This document shows positions 1-6,649 of a stretch of 20,008 nt of DNA, one piece after another. A model generated the notes under the pieces. It saw only the letters and a program-made list of their open reading frames with translations, did not search any database and was not told where the DNA came from. The stretch comes from DASWRT01 sp036403035. Lineage in GTDB: Bacteria > Pseudomonadota > Alphaproteobacteria > ATCC43930 > CGMCC-115725. Position 1 is the first letter of the stretch, and every line of letters starts with the position of its first letter. Location: the NCBI GenBank assembly GCA_036403035.1, contig DASWRT010000007.1, positions 1 to 20,008 of the forward strand. The letters run 5' to 3'. Position numbers and translations under genes: made by a program.

Positions 1-110
1 CGGAGGAGCTGGAAAGCGAGGCGGCCGGCACGGACGTCGAGGGGGAAGAGGCTACGGAACCCGGCGCGGCAACCGGGACGGCCGGCCGCCCCTACCGGGT
101 GCAGCGATGA
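1..110 (+). CDS. C-terminal end of an unrecognised protein (5' partial)
   Basis: An open frame enters from the left edge (first full codon at 3) and ends at the TGA at 108-110. The visible 35 residues are rich in Glu, Ala and Gly (starting EELESEAAG, ending RPYRVQR), which looks like an acidic, disordered C-terminal tail with a short basic end. The stop overlaps the ATG of the next gene (ATGA, 107-110), which suggests both belong to one operon and are translationally coupled. No family can be assigned from the tail alone. The frame choice rests on the overlap and the amino-acid pattern. Confidence 0.5.
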   Translation, partial: EELESEAAGTDVEGEEATEPGAATGTAGRPYRVQR

Positions 111-370
111 CCGGCGGCGACCGCGACATCCGAACGGCCGACATCGTCCGGGCCGCGGCCGCAATGATCGCCGGCAGTAGCAGCGCGCCGGGAGAAAGCG
201 GCCGCACCGCCGCAGCCGCCGCCGAACGGCGGGCACGGCTCCAGGCAGAGCGGCTGGAGCGGGACGGCGCGCCGGACGCCGCGGCGCTGTGGCGGCGGGT
301 TGTCGAGGAGATCCGCCGGCAGGCCGATTCGCATCCGCCGGACGGTTGCGACGGCGGCGGCACGCGGTAA
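107..370 (+). CDS. Small hypothetical protein, 87 aa, coupled to upstream gene
   Basis: This 87-aa protein starts at an ATG that overlaps the preceding stop by ATGA, so it is probably translated by re-initiation. It is Ala- and Arg-rich. It contains a predicted helical stretch around residues 38-52 (RRARLQAERLERDG) and a second around 57-70 (AALWRRVVEEIRRQ), and has no signal peptide or membrane segment. I do not recognise a family. The pattern of a short N-terminal helix, a variable linker and a C-terminal amphipathic helix is common in small accessory or phage-related proteins, but that is only an impression. It lies just upstream of a small HTH-like gene. Confidence 0.5.
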   Translation: MTGGDRDIRTADIVRAAAAMIAGSSSAPGESGRTAAAAAERRARLQAERLERDGAPDAAALWRRVVEEIRRQADSHPPDGCDGGGTR

Positions 371-427
371 CGGTCTTCCGCCCTACCCTGCCCCGTGCCG
401 CCAGTCCACATTCCACAGGTTTGCTTC

Positions 428-703
428 ATGACCCCACAGCGCGCGAAACGGATCATCCGCCTCCTCGGATGGAGCCTGAGCGACTTCATCGCCGAGCTGA
501 ACCGCGTCGGCGGCACCGCCTATAGGCACGGCGACGTGTGGAAGTGGTTCAGCGGCGTCCGCAGCGTGCCGCTCGGCGTCGCGATCTTCCTGCGCCTCAC
601 GGCGCGCATCGCCGTCCTCGAACGCCGGTACCGCGGAAAACGGAGCGCCTGCGCTGCACGCAACATCCGGCGGAAACCCACCGGGGGCGGCGCGGCAGAG
701 TAA
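428..703 (+). CDS. Small helix-turn-helix-like protein, 91 aa
   Basis: The likely product starts at the ATG at 428 (MTPQRAKRIIRLLGW); a GTG at 395 in the same frame would add 11 residues that do not fit. Residues 4-58 read like a compact XRE/Cro-type helical bundle. A helix (RAKRIIRLLG) is followed by a Trp-Ser-Leu turn and helix (SLSDFIAELNR), then by HGDVWKWFSGVRSVP, the usual position of the recognition helix and the 'W..G...P' closing motif, and then by VAIFLRLTAR. The tail is basic (RRYRGKRSA...NIRRKP), consistent with DNA contact. The target is unknown. The size and position beside other tiny genes would suit a phage- or island-type regulator. The ribosome-binding site is weak. The assignment is by motif reading, not by a family match. 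Confidence 0.55.
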   Translation: MTPQRAKRIIRLLGWSLSDFIAELNRVGGTAYRHGDVWKWFSGVRSVPLGVAIFLRLTARIAVLERRYRGKRSACAARNIRRKPTGGGAAE

Positions 704-1059
704 GAGCGATCTCAAGACGTCCGGATCGGATCACTTTCTGGTTTGGAGAGATGTCACGCGGGTTCCCCCACCCCGGCCCTCCCCGCAAGGGGGGAGGGAG
801 AAAAGCTGAACGGCATCAAAGCCCTCCCCCTTCACGGGGAAGGGTTGGGCGGGGGAACCCGGCGTAATGCCGATTTCCGTTTTCCGAACTCGATCGCAAT
901 CCGGCTGACGGCCGCGGCCCCCGCGGCGGAAAGCGCGCAACCAGCGAGTGCGGGCGCCCGCAATAAACCTCCCTCTTCCAAGGCGATATATCAGCATATA
1001 ACATTGCGGCGTGTTTCGGCCGGGCCCCTCGCGTCCGCCCGCCGACGGAGTCCGCGAGC
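704..1059. other. 356-bp non-coding stretch before the receiver gene
   Basis: No convincing gene is seen between the HTH-like gene and the receiver-domain gene. The stretch holds dyad element A (759-861). It also has a GC palindrome around 911-925 (GGCCGCGGCCCCCGCGGC) and an AT-rich patch at about 982-1007 (GCGATATATCAGCATATAACATT), which is the lowest-GC point nearby and a plausible promoter region for the gene at 1060. No clear -35/-10 pair could be chosen. Confidence 0.5.
759..861. repeat. C-rich palindromic intergenic element, copy A
   Basis: About 103 bp form a large inverted repeat. The outer arms read CGGGTTCCCCC (left) and GGGGGAACCCGG (right). Inside them are two G/C hairpins, around 776-799 (CCCTCCCC-GCAA-GGGGGGAGGG) and around 822-846, separated by about 20 bp of ordinary sequence. 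A second copy with the same architecture lies at 18465-18571, and a shortened relative is at 3044-3067. Such dyads are dispersed in many alphaproteobacterial genomes. They may terminate or stabilise transcripts, but nothing here proves a function. Confidence 0.75.
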
Positions 1060-1488
1060 ATGTCGTCCAGCAACCCGGAATCCACCACCCGACCCGCGTC
1101 GGCAGCGGCGGCGGTGCCGCCGCGCCGGAGGACGATTCTCGTGGTCGACGACGACGCCGCGTGCTGCCGCGTCCTGGCGGAGATGCTGCGGGATGCCGGG
1201 TACGACACGATCGAAGCGTGCGATTTCACCTTGGCGCTCGATGTGCTGGACGATACGAGCCAGACCATCGACCTGCTGCTGACCGACGTGAAGATGCCGG
1301 TGCACGGATTCGCGCTGGCGCGGATGGCGCACCAGCGCCGGCCGCTGCTCCGGATCCTGTACGTCACCGGGTACCCGGACCTCGCCCAGGAGGAAACGCC
1401 GGAGCCCGGCAGCAAGCTGCTCCTGAAGCCGATCCGGCAGGACACGCTGGCAGCGGCGGTGGACGCCTCGCTTACGGCGGTGGCGTGA
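1060..1488 (+). CDS. Stand-alone response-regulator receiver protein, 142 aa
   Basis: This is a single receiver (REC) domain with no output domain, preceded by a disordered 24-residue Ser/Pro/Ala-rich N-terminus. The expected residues are all present. The acidic pair lies in VVDDD (D30/D31), the phospho-acceptor is D76 in LLLTDVKMP, the switch Thr is T103 in YVTGYPD, and the Lys is K123 in LLLKPIR. The VTGY motif resembles receivers attached to or partnered with hybrid histidine kinases. It probably relays phosphate from a kinase encoded elsewhere, since no kinase gene is in the window. The ATG at 1060 has GGAG about nine bases upstream. It is convergent with the L,D-transpeptidase gene, with only nine bases between the stops. 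Confidence 0.85.
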   Translation: MSSSNPESTTRPASAAAAVPPRRRTILVVDDDAACCRVLAEMLRDAGYDTIEACDFTLALDVLDDTSQTIDLLLTDVKMPVHGFALARMAHQRRPLLRILYVTGYPDLAQEETPEPGSKLLLKPIRQDTLAAAVDASLTAVA

Positions 1489-1497
1489 CAGAAACCT

Positions 1498-2055
1498 TCA
1501 GGGCCTGATCTCGACCGGCGTGCCGTCGTCGACGCGGGCCCAGATCTCCTCGATCGCGACGCTGCCGACGGCGATGCAGCCGTCCGTCCAGTCGCGGAAG
1601 AAGCGCACCGGGTCGAAGCGGCCGTAGCGGTTCGGCATGCCGTGAATGTACATGTGGTCGCCGGGGTTGAAGCCGGCGGCGCGGGCGCGGGCGCGATCCT
1701 GCTCGTTCGGATAGGAGAGGTGCAGCGAGCGGTGATAGGCGCTGCGCGGGTTCCGTCCGTCGACGACATAAAGCCCCTCGGGCGTGCGGCCGTCGCCGCG
1801 CCGCAGCTTGGGGCCCTGCGGATGCGAACCGAGCGCGATCTGGAAGCTGCGCAGCACCGCGGCGCCGCGCATCAGCCGCAACTCGCGCTGCGATTTCAGC
1901 ACGACGACGCGGTCGGCCTTGAGAAGCTCCTCGCCCGCGGCGCCCGGGGCCGCGGACAGGAACAGAAGCATCGTCAGCGCGACGACGGCAAGCGCAGACG
2001 CGGTCAGCGTCAGCGGTCTGCGCCAGCGCGGCAGCGGCGATCGGGAAGCGGCCAA
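1498..2055 (-). CDS. L,D-transpeptidase (YkuD domain), exported
   Basis: The 185-residue protein has an N-terminal signal or anchor (Arg-rich start, then a hydrophobic run at about 15-36 ending SAAPGAAG) followed by a YkuD L,D-transpeptidase domain. The catalytic signature is visible: H138-G139 in MYIHGMPN and the nucleophile C160 in DWTDGCIAVG. The usual Ser-His-Gly before the Cys is replaced by Thr-Asp-Gly, as in the YafK-like branch. The family cross-links peptidoglycan (3-3 links) or attaches proteins to it in the periplasm. The only start compatible with the signal peptide is a TTG at 2055, with GAGAGA upstream. There is no in-frame ATG between it and the 110-bp repeat at 2088. Confidence 0.85.
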   Translation of the reverse strand: MAASRSPLPRWRRPLTLTASALAVVALTMLLFLSAAPGAAGEELLKADRVVVLKSQRELRLMRGAAVLRSFQIALGSHPQGPKLRRGDGRTPEGLYVVDGRNPRSAYHRSLHLSYPNEQDRARARAAGFNPGDHMYIHGMPNRYGRFDPVRFFRDWTDGCIAVGSVAIEEIWARVDDGTPVEIRP

Positions 2056-2087
2056 TGTACGTCTCTCGCGGAGGGCGGCGGCAGCGG

Positions 2088-2197
2088 AGTAATACCAACG
2101 GCCGTTGAGCTTGACTCATCGGCCGTTGGTTGAGCCCGTGCGGCGTCTGAGCAAAACCCGCTCGGCATCGGTCAACGACCGAGGCCGACGGTATAAG
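2088..2197 (+). repeat. 110-bp two-hairpin repeat, copy 1
   Basis: This copy matches the reverse complement of 16466-16575 at 109 of 110 positions; the one difference is C versus T at about 2148. The ends form imperfect inverted repeats (AATACCAACGGCC, and TATACCGTCGGCC on the other strand). Inside are two strong stem-loops. The first is 2095-2129, with arms CCAACGGCCG/CGGCCGTTGG and an inner TGAG/CTCA. The second is 2162-2188, with arms TCGGC-A-TCGGTC and GACCGA-G-GCCGA around an AAC loop. It lies between the L,D-transpeptidase start and the BON-like gene's stop and encodes no transposase. It resembles a MITE or REP/BIME-type element. Confidence 0.85.
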
Positions 2198-2230
2198 AGC
2201 CTCAACCTTTGCCGCGCCGGCCGGTGGCGG

Positions 2231-2389
2231 TCAAGGCCGCGACAGCGCGATTTCGCCCTCGACATCGGTGACGCCCGGCGCCGACCACGCCGCGCGCTCG
2301 GCGATCACGCCGATGTGGGACGGATCGAGGGCCGGATTCCAGGCAAGCTCCTCGTCCACGTCCTGCTTGAGTACCGCATCGCTCTTCAT
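2231..2389 (-). CDS. BON-like mini-protein, 52 aa, probably internally deleted
   Basis: A short gene with a good ribosome-binding site (GGGAGGAACGTC before the ATG at 2389). The product begins MKSDAVLKQDVDEELAWNP and continues LDPSHIGV. That is a near-standard start of a BON domain protein of the OsmY-like type, in which 'L..DV..EL.W.P.....IGV' opens the first strand. It then jumps directly to IAERAAWSAPGVTDVEGEIAL, which matches the end of a BON domain ('AERA...V.GV..V...I.V'). The usual middle, about 20 residues with 'dG.VtLsG.V.s..ek', is missing. Full BON domains are about 60-70 residues and bind phospholipid surfaces. This may be a decayed or minimal version. No frameshift is needed to read it. 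Confidence 0.65.
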   Translation of the reverse strand: MKSDAVLKQDVDEELAWNPALDPSHIGVIAERAAWSAPGVTDVEGEIALSRP

Positions 2390-2501
2390 GACGTTCCTCC
2401 CTCGCCGGTAATGACGGAGGTCAGGACATCACTTCCGAGGGCGCGCCTCCTCGACGTGAATCAGACGCACGGCGGGAGAGGAGGGGCGGGGAGCGGACAG
2501 C

Positions 2502-2522
2502 AAAAAGCCGCGTGGCGCGGCT
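2502..2522 (-). terminator. Rho-independent terminator of rpmB
   Basis: Read on the minus strand, a GC stem AGCCGC...GCGGCT with a short loop is followed directly by TTTTT (2502-2506). It lies 80 bases downstream of the rpmB stop and is correctly oriented for that gene. Confidence 0.75.
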
Positions 2523-2602
2523 CGGAGGGTCCGGGTCGGACCGGCGCTGCGCCCCCGCGCCGGCGAAAGGCGGCGGGGGCACGCGCTTTCAGGACAGGCG
2601 GG

Positions 2603-2917
2603 TCAGGCCGCCGCTTCGGCGCCTTCGACGCCCTTGCGGGCGGCGGCCTTCTCGATGCGGCGCTTCAGCCGGCGCGCCTCGGCCGGGAGCTTGCGGTCCG
2701 GCGTGCCGAGCAGGAAGGCGTCGAGACCGCCATTGTGCTCGATCGTGCGGATCGCGTTGGCCGACAGGCGCAGCCGCACCGGCATGTTCAGCACGTCGGA
2801 CAGCAGCGCCGTGACCTGCAGGTTCGGCAAGAACCGGCGCTTGGTCTTGTTGTTGGCGTGGCTGACGTTGTTGCCGACCTGCACGCCCTTGCCCGTGATC
2901 GAGCACCTTCTCGCCAT
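2603..2917 (-). CDS. rpmB: 50S ribosomal protein L28
   Basis: The 104-residue product starts MARRCSITGKGVQVGNNVSH, the classic L28 N-terminus, followed by ANNKTKRRFLPNL and later by VRLRLSANAIRTIEHNGGLD, all family hallmarks. L28 is a structural protein of the large ribosomal subunit. The C-terminal extension rich in Lys, Arg and Ala (RLKRRIEKAAARKG, then GVEGAEAAA) is typical of alphaproteobacterial L28. The start is fixed by the family; the frame continues upstream without similarity. The zinc-ribbon type of L28 paralogue would carry CxxC pairs. Here only one Cys is present, so this is the Cys-poor form. It has its own promoter (2981-3009) and terminator (2502-2522), so it is a monocistronic unit. 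Confidence 0.97.
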   Translation of the reverse strand: MARRCSITGKGVQVGNNVSHANNKTKRRFLPNLQVTALLSDVLNMPVRLRLSANAIRTIEHNGGLDAFLLGTPDRKLPAEARRLKRRIEKAAARKGVEGAEAAA

Positions 2918-2980
2918 GACAAACCCCGAAACAAAGGAATTTCGCCCGCGGACGCCGCCGGGGCGTCGCGAAAGGCCGCT

Positions 2981-3009
2981 TTCTAGGGCAGAGGCGGTGG
3001 TCGCGTCAA
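2981..3009 (-). promoter_or_regulatory. Sigma-70-type promoter of rpmB
   Basis: On the minus strand TTGACG (3009-3004) and CTAGAA (2986-2981) are separated by exactly 17 bases, an excellent housekeeping promoter match. The -35 box overlaps the TGA stop of meaB. The predicted start leaves a leader of about 60 bases before the rpmB ATG. Confidence 0.75.
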
Positions 3010-4067
3010 GCGGAGCCGTGCCGACGCGTGCCCTTCTCAATATCCCTCTCCCCGCTGGGGCGAGGGGAAGCGGCAGCCGGCAGGAACCGGCTCAGGAGGT
3101 CGCGGGCGGCGGCGCCCGGGGTCGTCTCGCCGTGCATCACCCGCGCCTCGGCATCGGGCAGGCGGCCGGCGATCTCGGGATGCTCGCGGAAGGCGTCGAG
3201 CAGGGTCTCGCCCAGTTCGGCCCAGAGGGCGGTGCGCGCCTGCTCGGCGCGGCGGCGGTCGCGGGCGCCGGAGCCGAGCAGGGCGTCGCGGTGCCGCTCG
3301 ACCGTCCGCCACACCTCGGCGATCCCCGTGCCGGTCATCGCGGAGGCCGCCATCACCTCGGTCGTCCAGTCCGGCGTCAGGCGGCGCAGCAAGCGCAGCG
3401 CGCTGCGGTAGTCGGCGACGGCCTGGCGCGCGGCCGTCGCGAAATCGCCGTCCGCCTTGTTGACGACGATCAGGTCGGCGATCTCGACGATGCCCTTCTT
3501 GATGCCTTGCAGCTCGTCGCCGCCGCCCGGCAGCAGCAGCAGCAGGAACATGTCGACCATGTCGGCCACCGCGGTCTCGGACTGGCCGACGCCCACCGTC
3601 TCGATCACGATCACGTCGAAGCCGGCCGCCTCGCAGAGCAGCATCACCTCGCGCGTCCGCCGCGCGACGCCGCCCAGCGTGGCGCCGGCCGGGGAGGGGC
3701 GGATATAGGCGGAGCGGTGCCGCGACAGCTCGGTCATCCGCGTCTTGTCGCCGAGGATCGAGCCGCCGCCGCGCTTCGAGGACGGATCGATCGCCAGCAC
3801 CGCGACGCGGTGCCCCTCGCCGATCACGTGCAGCCCGAAGGCTTCGATGAAGGTCGACTTGCCGACGCCGGGCACGCCGGAGATGCCGATGCGGACGCTG
3901 TCGCCGGCAGCCGGCAGCAGAATTTCCACTAGCGCCTCGGCCGAGCGCCGGTGGTCGGGGCGCGTCGACTCCACGAGGGTGATGGCGCGGGCGAGCGCGC
4001 GGCGGCTGCCGGCGCGAACCGCCTCCGCCAGCGCCGCCGTCGTTTCATCGTCCGAGAGCTGCGTCAT
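3006..4067 (-). CDS. meaB: MeaB/ArgK-type G3E GTPase
   Basis: The 353-residue product has the G-protein motifs of the MeaB (formerly LAO/ArgK) family. The P-loop is GVPGVGKS (about 64-71). The family-specific IDPSSKRGGGSILGDKTRM lies at about 93-111, the G3-type ETVGVGQSE at about 156-164, and NKAD at 203-206. MeaB protects or reloads adenosylcobalamin in methylmalonyl-CoA mutase. No mutase gene is in this window, so the partner would be elsewhere. The ATG at 4067 is preferred; an upstream ATG at 4172 would add a Pro/Arg-rich leader and overlap the preceding gene. The last 25 or so residues (SPRPSGERDIEKG...) are encoded by a C-rich dyad (3044-3067) and are unlikely to be ancestral. Confidence 0.92.
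   Translation of the reverse strand: MTQLSDDETTAALAEAVRAGSRRALARAITLVESTRPDHRRSAEALVEILLPAAGDSVRIGISGVPGVGKSTFIEAFGLHVIGEGHRVAVLAIDPSSKRGGGSILGDKTRMTELSRHRSAYIRPSPAGATLGGVARRTREVMLLCEAAGFDVIVIETVGVGQSETAVADMVDMFLLLLLPGGGDELQGIKKGIVEIADLIVVNKADGDFATAARQAVADYRSALRLLRRLTPDWTTEVMAASAMTGTGIAEVWRTVERHRDALLGSGARDRRRAEQARTALWAELGETLLDAFREHPEIAGRLPDAEARVMHGETTPGAAARDLLSRFLPAAASPRPSGERDIEKGTRRHGSA
3044..3067. repeat. Short C-rich dyad inside the 3' end of meaB
   Basis: CCCTCTCCCC-GCT-GGGGCGAGGGG forms a compact hairpin related to the larger dyad elements at 759-861 and 18465-18571. It lies within the coding frame about 40 bases before the meaB stop and encodes the Pro-Ser-Gly-Glu-Arg stretch of the tail. 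Confidence 0.65.
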
Positions 4068-4131
4068 GCCGCCGGAGATAGCAGATCGGCGCCGCGGAAG
4101 GTACGGGGGCGGAAGGAGGGCAGGGGGCGTT

Positions 4132-4548
4132 TCAGGCGCGCCGGCCGGCTGCCTCGCCGTGGCGACGCGCACGGCGCGTGCAACGGGCTGCCGTCTCCTT
4201 CAGCACTTCATCGACAACCGTCAGCAGCGAGTCGACCATAAAGGGCTTGAGGATATAGCGATGGCCGGACCGCTCGACCATCTCGAAATGCCCGTGGTCG
4301 GCGGTGGTGAGGATGACGCCGCACCCTGCATCCGCGGCATGCTTCGCCAACGCGAACCCGTCCTCGCCGTTGCGCAGCGAGACGTCAATCAAGACCACAT
4401 CGAAATCGGCGTTCTCCAGCGCCTCGCGCATCGCCGAGCCCTCGGCGACGAGGGTGAAGCGATAACCGGCGCCGTCGAAAACGTCCCCCAACAGCAAACG
4501 GATGCCGTCATGGTCTTCCACGATGAGAACTTTGCAAATCCGCGGCAT
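4132..4548 (-). CDS. Stand-alone response-regulator receiver protein, 138 aa
   Basis: A single receiver domain (MPRICKVLIVEDHD). The acidic pair is E11/D12, the phospho-acceptor is D55 in VVLIDVSLRN, the switch Thr lies in VILTTADH (81/82), and the conserved Lys is K101 in YILKPF. The family receives phosphate from a histidine kinase; with no output domain it would act by protein-protein contact or as a phosphate sink. The tail after residue 118 is basic (ARCTRRARRHGEAAGRRA). The start at 4548 has GAGAGG eight bases upstream; a longer frame to 4677 lacks similarity. It lies 64 bases upstream of meaB on the same strand, but no functional link to cobalamin metabolism is evident. Confidence 0.85.
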   Translation of the reverse strand: MPRICKVLIVEDHDGIRLLLGDVFDGAGYRFTLVAEGSAMREALENADFDVVLIDVSLRNGEDGFALAKHAADAGCGVILTTADHGHFEMVERSGHRYILKPFMVDSLLTVVDEVLKETAARCTRRARRHGEAAGRRA

Positions 4549-4738
4549 CGCCAACCTCTCGCGGCAATGGGCATCGACGCGCTGCGACCCTCTATCTCTG
4601 GTCTTCGGAAGCTGAACCGGTTCGAGGACAAACCGGGAGTAGATCTGTGGTCGCGCAGGAAACACCGTCGCGACCATTTGGTTTCACGCCGCAACGAAGA
4701 TTTTCGACCGGCCCGGAACCGGAGCGGAAACGCCGCCG

Positions 4739-6649
4739 CTACTCCGCCACCATCTCGGGAGCCGCCGCCGCCGCGGCCTGGAGCGCCGCCGCGTGCTCCG
4801 CCGCCTCCTGCTGCCGCGCCCACATCGCGGCGTAGGCGCCGCCGCGGGCGAGCAGGTCGGGATGGCGCCCGCGCTCGACGATGCGGCCGCCGTCGAGCAC
4901 CAGGATCTCGTCGGCGTCGACGACGGTGGAGAGGCGGTGCGCGACGACCAGCGTGGTGCGGTCGGCCGAGACCTCGTCGAGGCTCGCCTGGATCTCGCGC
5001 TCGGTCTTCGTGTCGAGCGCCGAGGTCGCCTCGTCGAAGACCAGGATGCGCGGCGCCTTCAGGATCACCCGCGCGATCGCGACGCGCTGCTTCTCGCCGC
5101 CGGAGAGCTTCAGCCCGCGCTCGCCGACCTTGGCGTCGTAGCCGTCGGGGAGCGCCGCGATGAAGTCGTGGATGCGGGCGAGGTGGGCGGCGCGCTCGAT
5201 CTCCGCCTGCGTCGCCTCCGGCCGGCCGTAGGCGATGTTGTAGCGGATGGTGTCGTTGAACAGCACCGTGTCCTGCGGCACGACGCCGATCGCGCGGCGC
5301 AGGCTGTCCTGCGTCACGTCGCGCAGATCCTGCCCATCGATGCGGATCGCACCGGAATCCACGTCGTAGAAGCGGAAGAGCAGGCGCGCGATCGTCGACT
5401 TGCCGCTGCCGCTCGGACCGACGATCGCGACGGTGCGGCCCGGCGGCACCTCGAACGAGACGCCGTGCAGGATGCCGCGGCGCGGATCGTAGCCGAACTG
5501 CACGCCGTCGAAGACGATCCCCGCGCCGCCGACCGCGCGGAGCGGCTGCGCGCCGGGCTTGTCCTGGATCTCGGCGTTCACGTCGAGCAGCGCGAACATC
5601 TTCTCCAGATCGGTCAGCGACTGCTTGATGTTGCGGTAGACCATGCCGAGCACGTTGAGCGGCATGTAGAGCTGGATCATGTAGGTGTTGACCAGCACGA
5701 AGTCGCCGACGGTCATCGTGCCGGAGACGACGCCGCGCCCGGCCAGCAGCATCACCGCGATGAGGCCGCAGGCGATGATCGCGCCCTGCCCCACGTTCAG
5801 CATCGACAGCGTCGTCTGGCTCTTCACGGCCGCGCGCTCGTAGGCGCGCAGCGCGACGTCGAAGCGCCGCGCCTCGTGCTCCTCGTTGGCGAAGTACTTG
5901 ACCGTCTCGAAGTTGAGCAGGCTGTCGACCGCCTTCGTGTTGGCCTCGCTGTCGCGCTCGTTCATCTCGCGGCGGAACTTCACCCGCCAGTCGGTGACGC
6001 CGATCGTGTAGGCGACGTAGACGACGATCGTGCACAACGTCACCAGCGCGATCGCCGCGTCGTAGAGGTGCCAGAGCACGCCGCAGACGAACAGGATCTC
6101 CAGCCATGTCGGGACGACGTTGAACAGCAGGAAGGAAAGCAGGAACTCGATGCTGCGGATGCCGCGCTCGATCGAGCGCGACAGGCCGCCGGTCTGCCGC
6201 TCCAGGTGGAAGCGCAGCGAGAGCCGGTGCAGGTGGCGGAACGTCGTCAGTCCGACGAGGCGCACCGCATGCTGCTCGACGCGCGAGAAGACGGCGTCGC
6301 GCAGCTCGCCGAAGCCCTGCGCGCCGATCCGCGTCAGCCCGTAGGCGACGATCATAGCGACCGGCAGCACCGCCGGCCCGATGCCGCCGGCATGCGGCGA
6401 GAGCGCGTCGACCGCGTGCTTGTAGAGGAGCGGGATGTAGACGTTGACCGCCTTCGCCAACAACAGGAAGACGACGGCCAGCAGTACGCGGAGACGCAGC
6501 CCCGGCAGGTCGCGCGGCCAGAGATAGGGCGCGAGGCGGACGAGGCTCTTGAACTCCTGGCGGATCGTGCCCTTCGGACGGAGGGCGGCGGCCTCGGACG
6601 GCGAAGATGCTGCGCTCGCGCTCCGGGACGGCCGGCGGTCGGACGTCAC
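4739..6649 (-). CDS. Atm1-type ABC exporter (fused permease and ATPase)
   Basis: This 636-residue half-transporter has a soluble N-terminus, a transmembrane domain from about residue 52 to 345, and a C-terminal nucleotide-binding domain. The diagnostic ATM1/ABCB7-like string NFETVKYFANEEHEARRFD lies at about 246-264. In the ATPase, Walker A is GPSGSGKST (about 411-419), the Q-loop is VVPQD, the signature is LSGGEKQR (about 515-522), Walker B is ILVFDEATSALD and the switch is the His in VVAHRLS. Bacterial Atm1 relatives export glutathione-metal or glutathione-thiol conjugates and can confer heavy-metal tolerance. The start is a GTG at 6649, whose last two bases open the TGA stop of the upstream MFS gene (GTGA overlap), so the two are coupled. 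It lacks its own strong ribosome-binding site. Confidence 0.93.
   Translation of the reverse strand: MTSDRRPSRSASAASSPSEAAALRPKGTIRQEFKSLVRLAPYLWPRDLPGLRLRVLLAVVFLLLAKAVNVYIPLLYKHAVDALSPHAGGIGPAVLPVAMIVAYGLTRIGAQGFGELRDAVFSRVEQHAVRLVGLTTFRHLHRLSLRFHLERQTGGLSRSIERGIRSIEFLLSFLLFNVVPTWLEILFVCGVLWHLYDAAIALVTLCTIVVYVAYTIGVTDWRVKFRREMNERDSEANTKAVDSLLNFETVKYFANEEHEARRFDVALRAYERAAVKSQTTLSMLNVGQGAIIACGLIAVMLLAGRGVVSGTMTVGDFVLVNTYMIQLYMPLNVLGMVYRNIKQSLTDLEKMFALLDVNAEIQDKPGAQPLRAVGGAGIVFDGVQFGYDPRRGILHGVSFEVPPGRTVAIVGPSGSGKSTIARLLFRFYDVDSGAIRIDGQDLRDVTQDSLRRAIGVVPQDTVLFNDTIRYNIAYGRPEATQAEIERAAHLARIHDFIAALPDGYDAKVGERGLKLSGGEKQRVAIARVILKAPRILVFDEATSALDTKTEREIQASLDEVSADRTTLVVAHRLSTVVDADEILVLDGGRIVERGRHPDLLARGGAYAAMWARQQEAAEHAAALQAAAAAAPEMVAE

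Noticed and set aside
982..1007. A possible Zur half site (CATATAACATT) in the AT-rich patch
   Set aside because: Only one half resembles the consensus and the other half does not pair. The downstream gene is a receiver with no metal link.
4068..4172. A longer meaB start at 4172
   Set aside because: It adds a Pro/Arg-rich leader without similarity and would overlap the receiver gene. The ATG at 4067 fits the family length.
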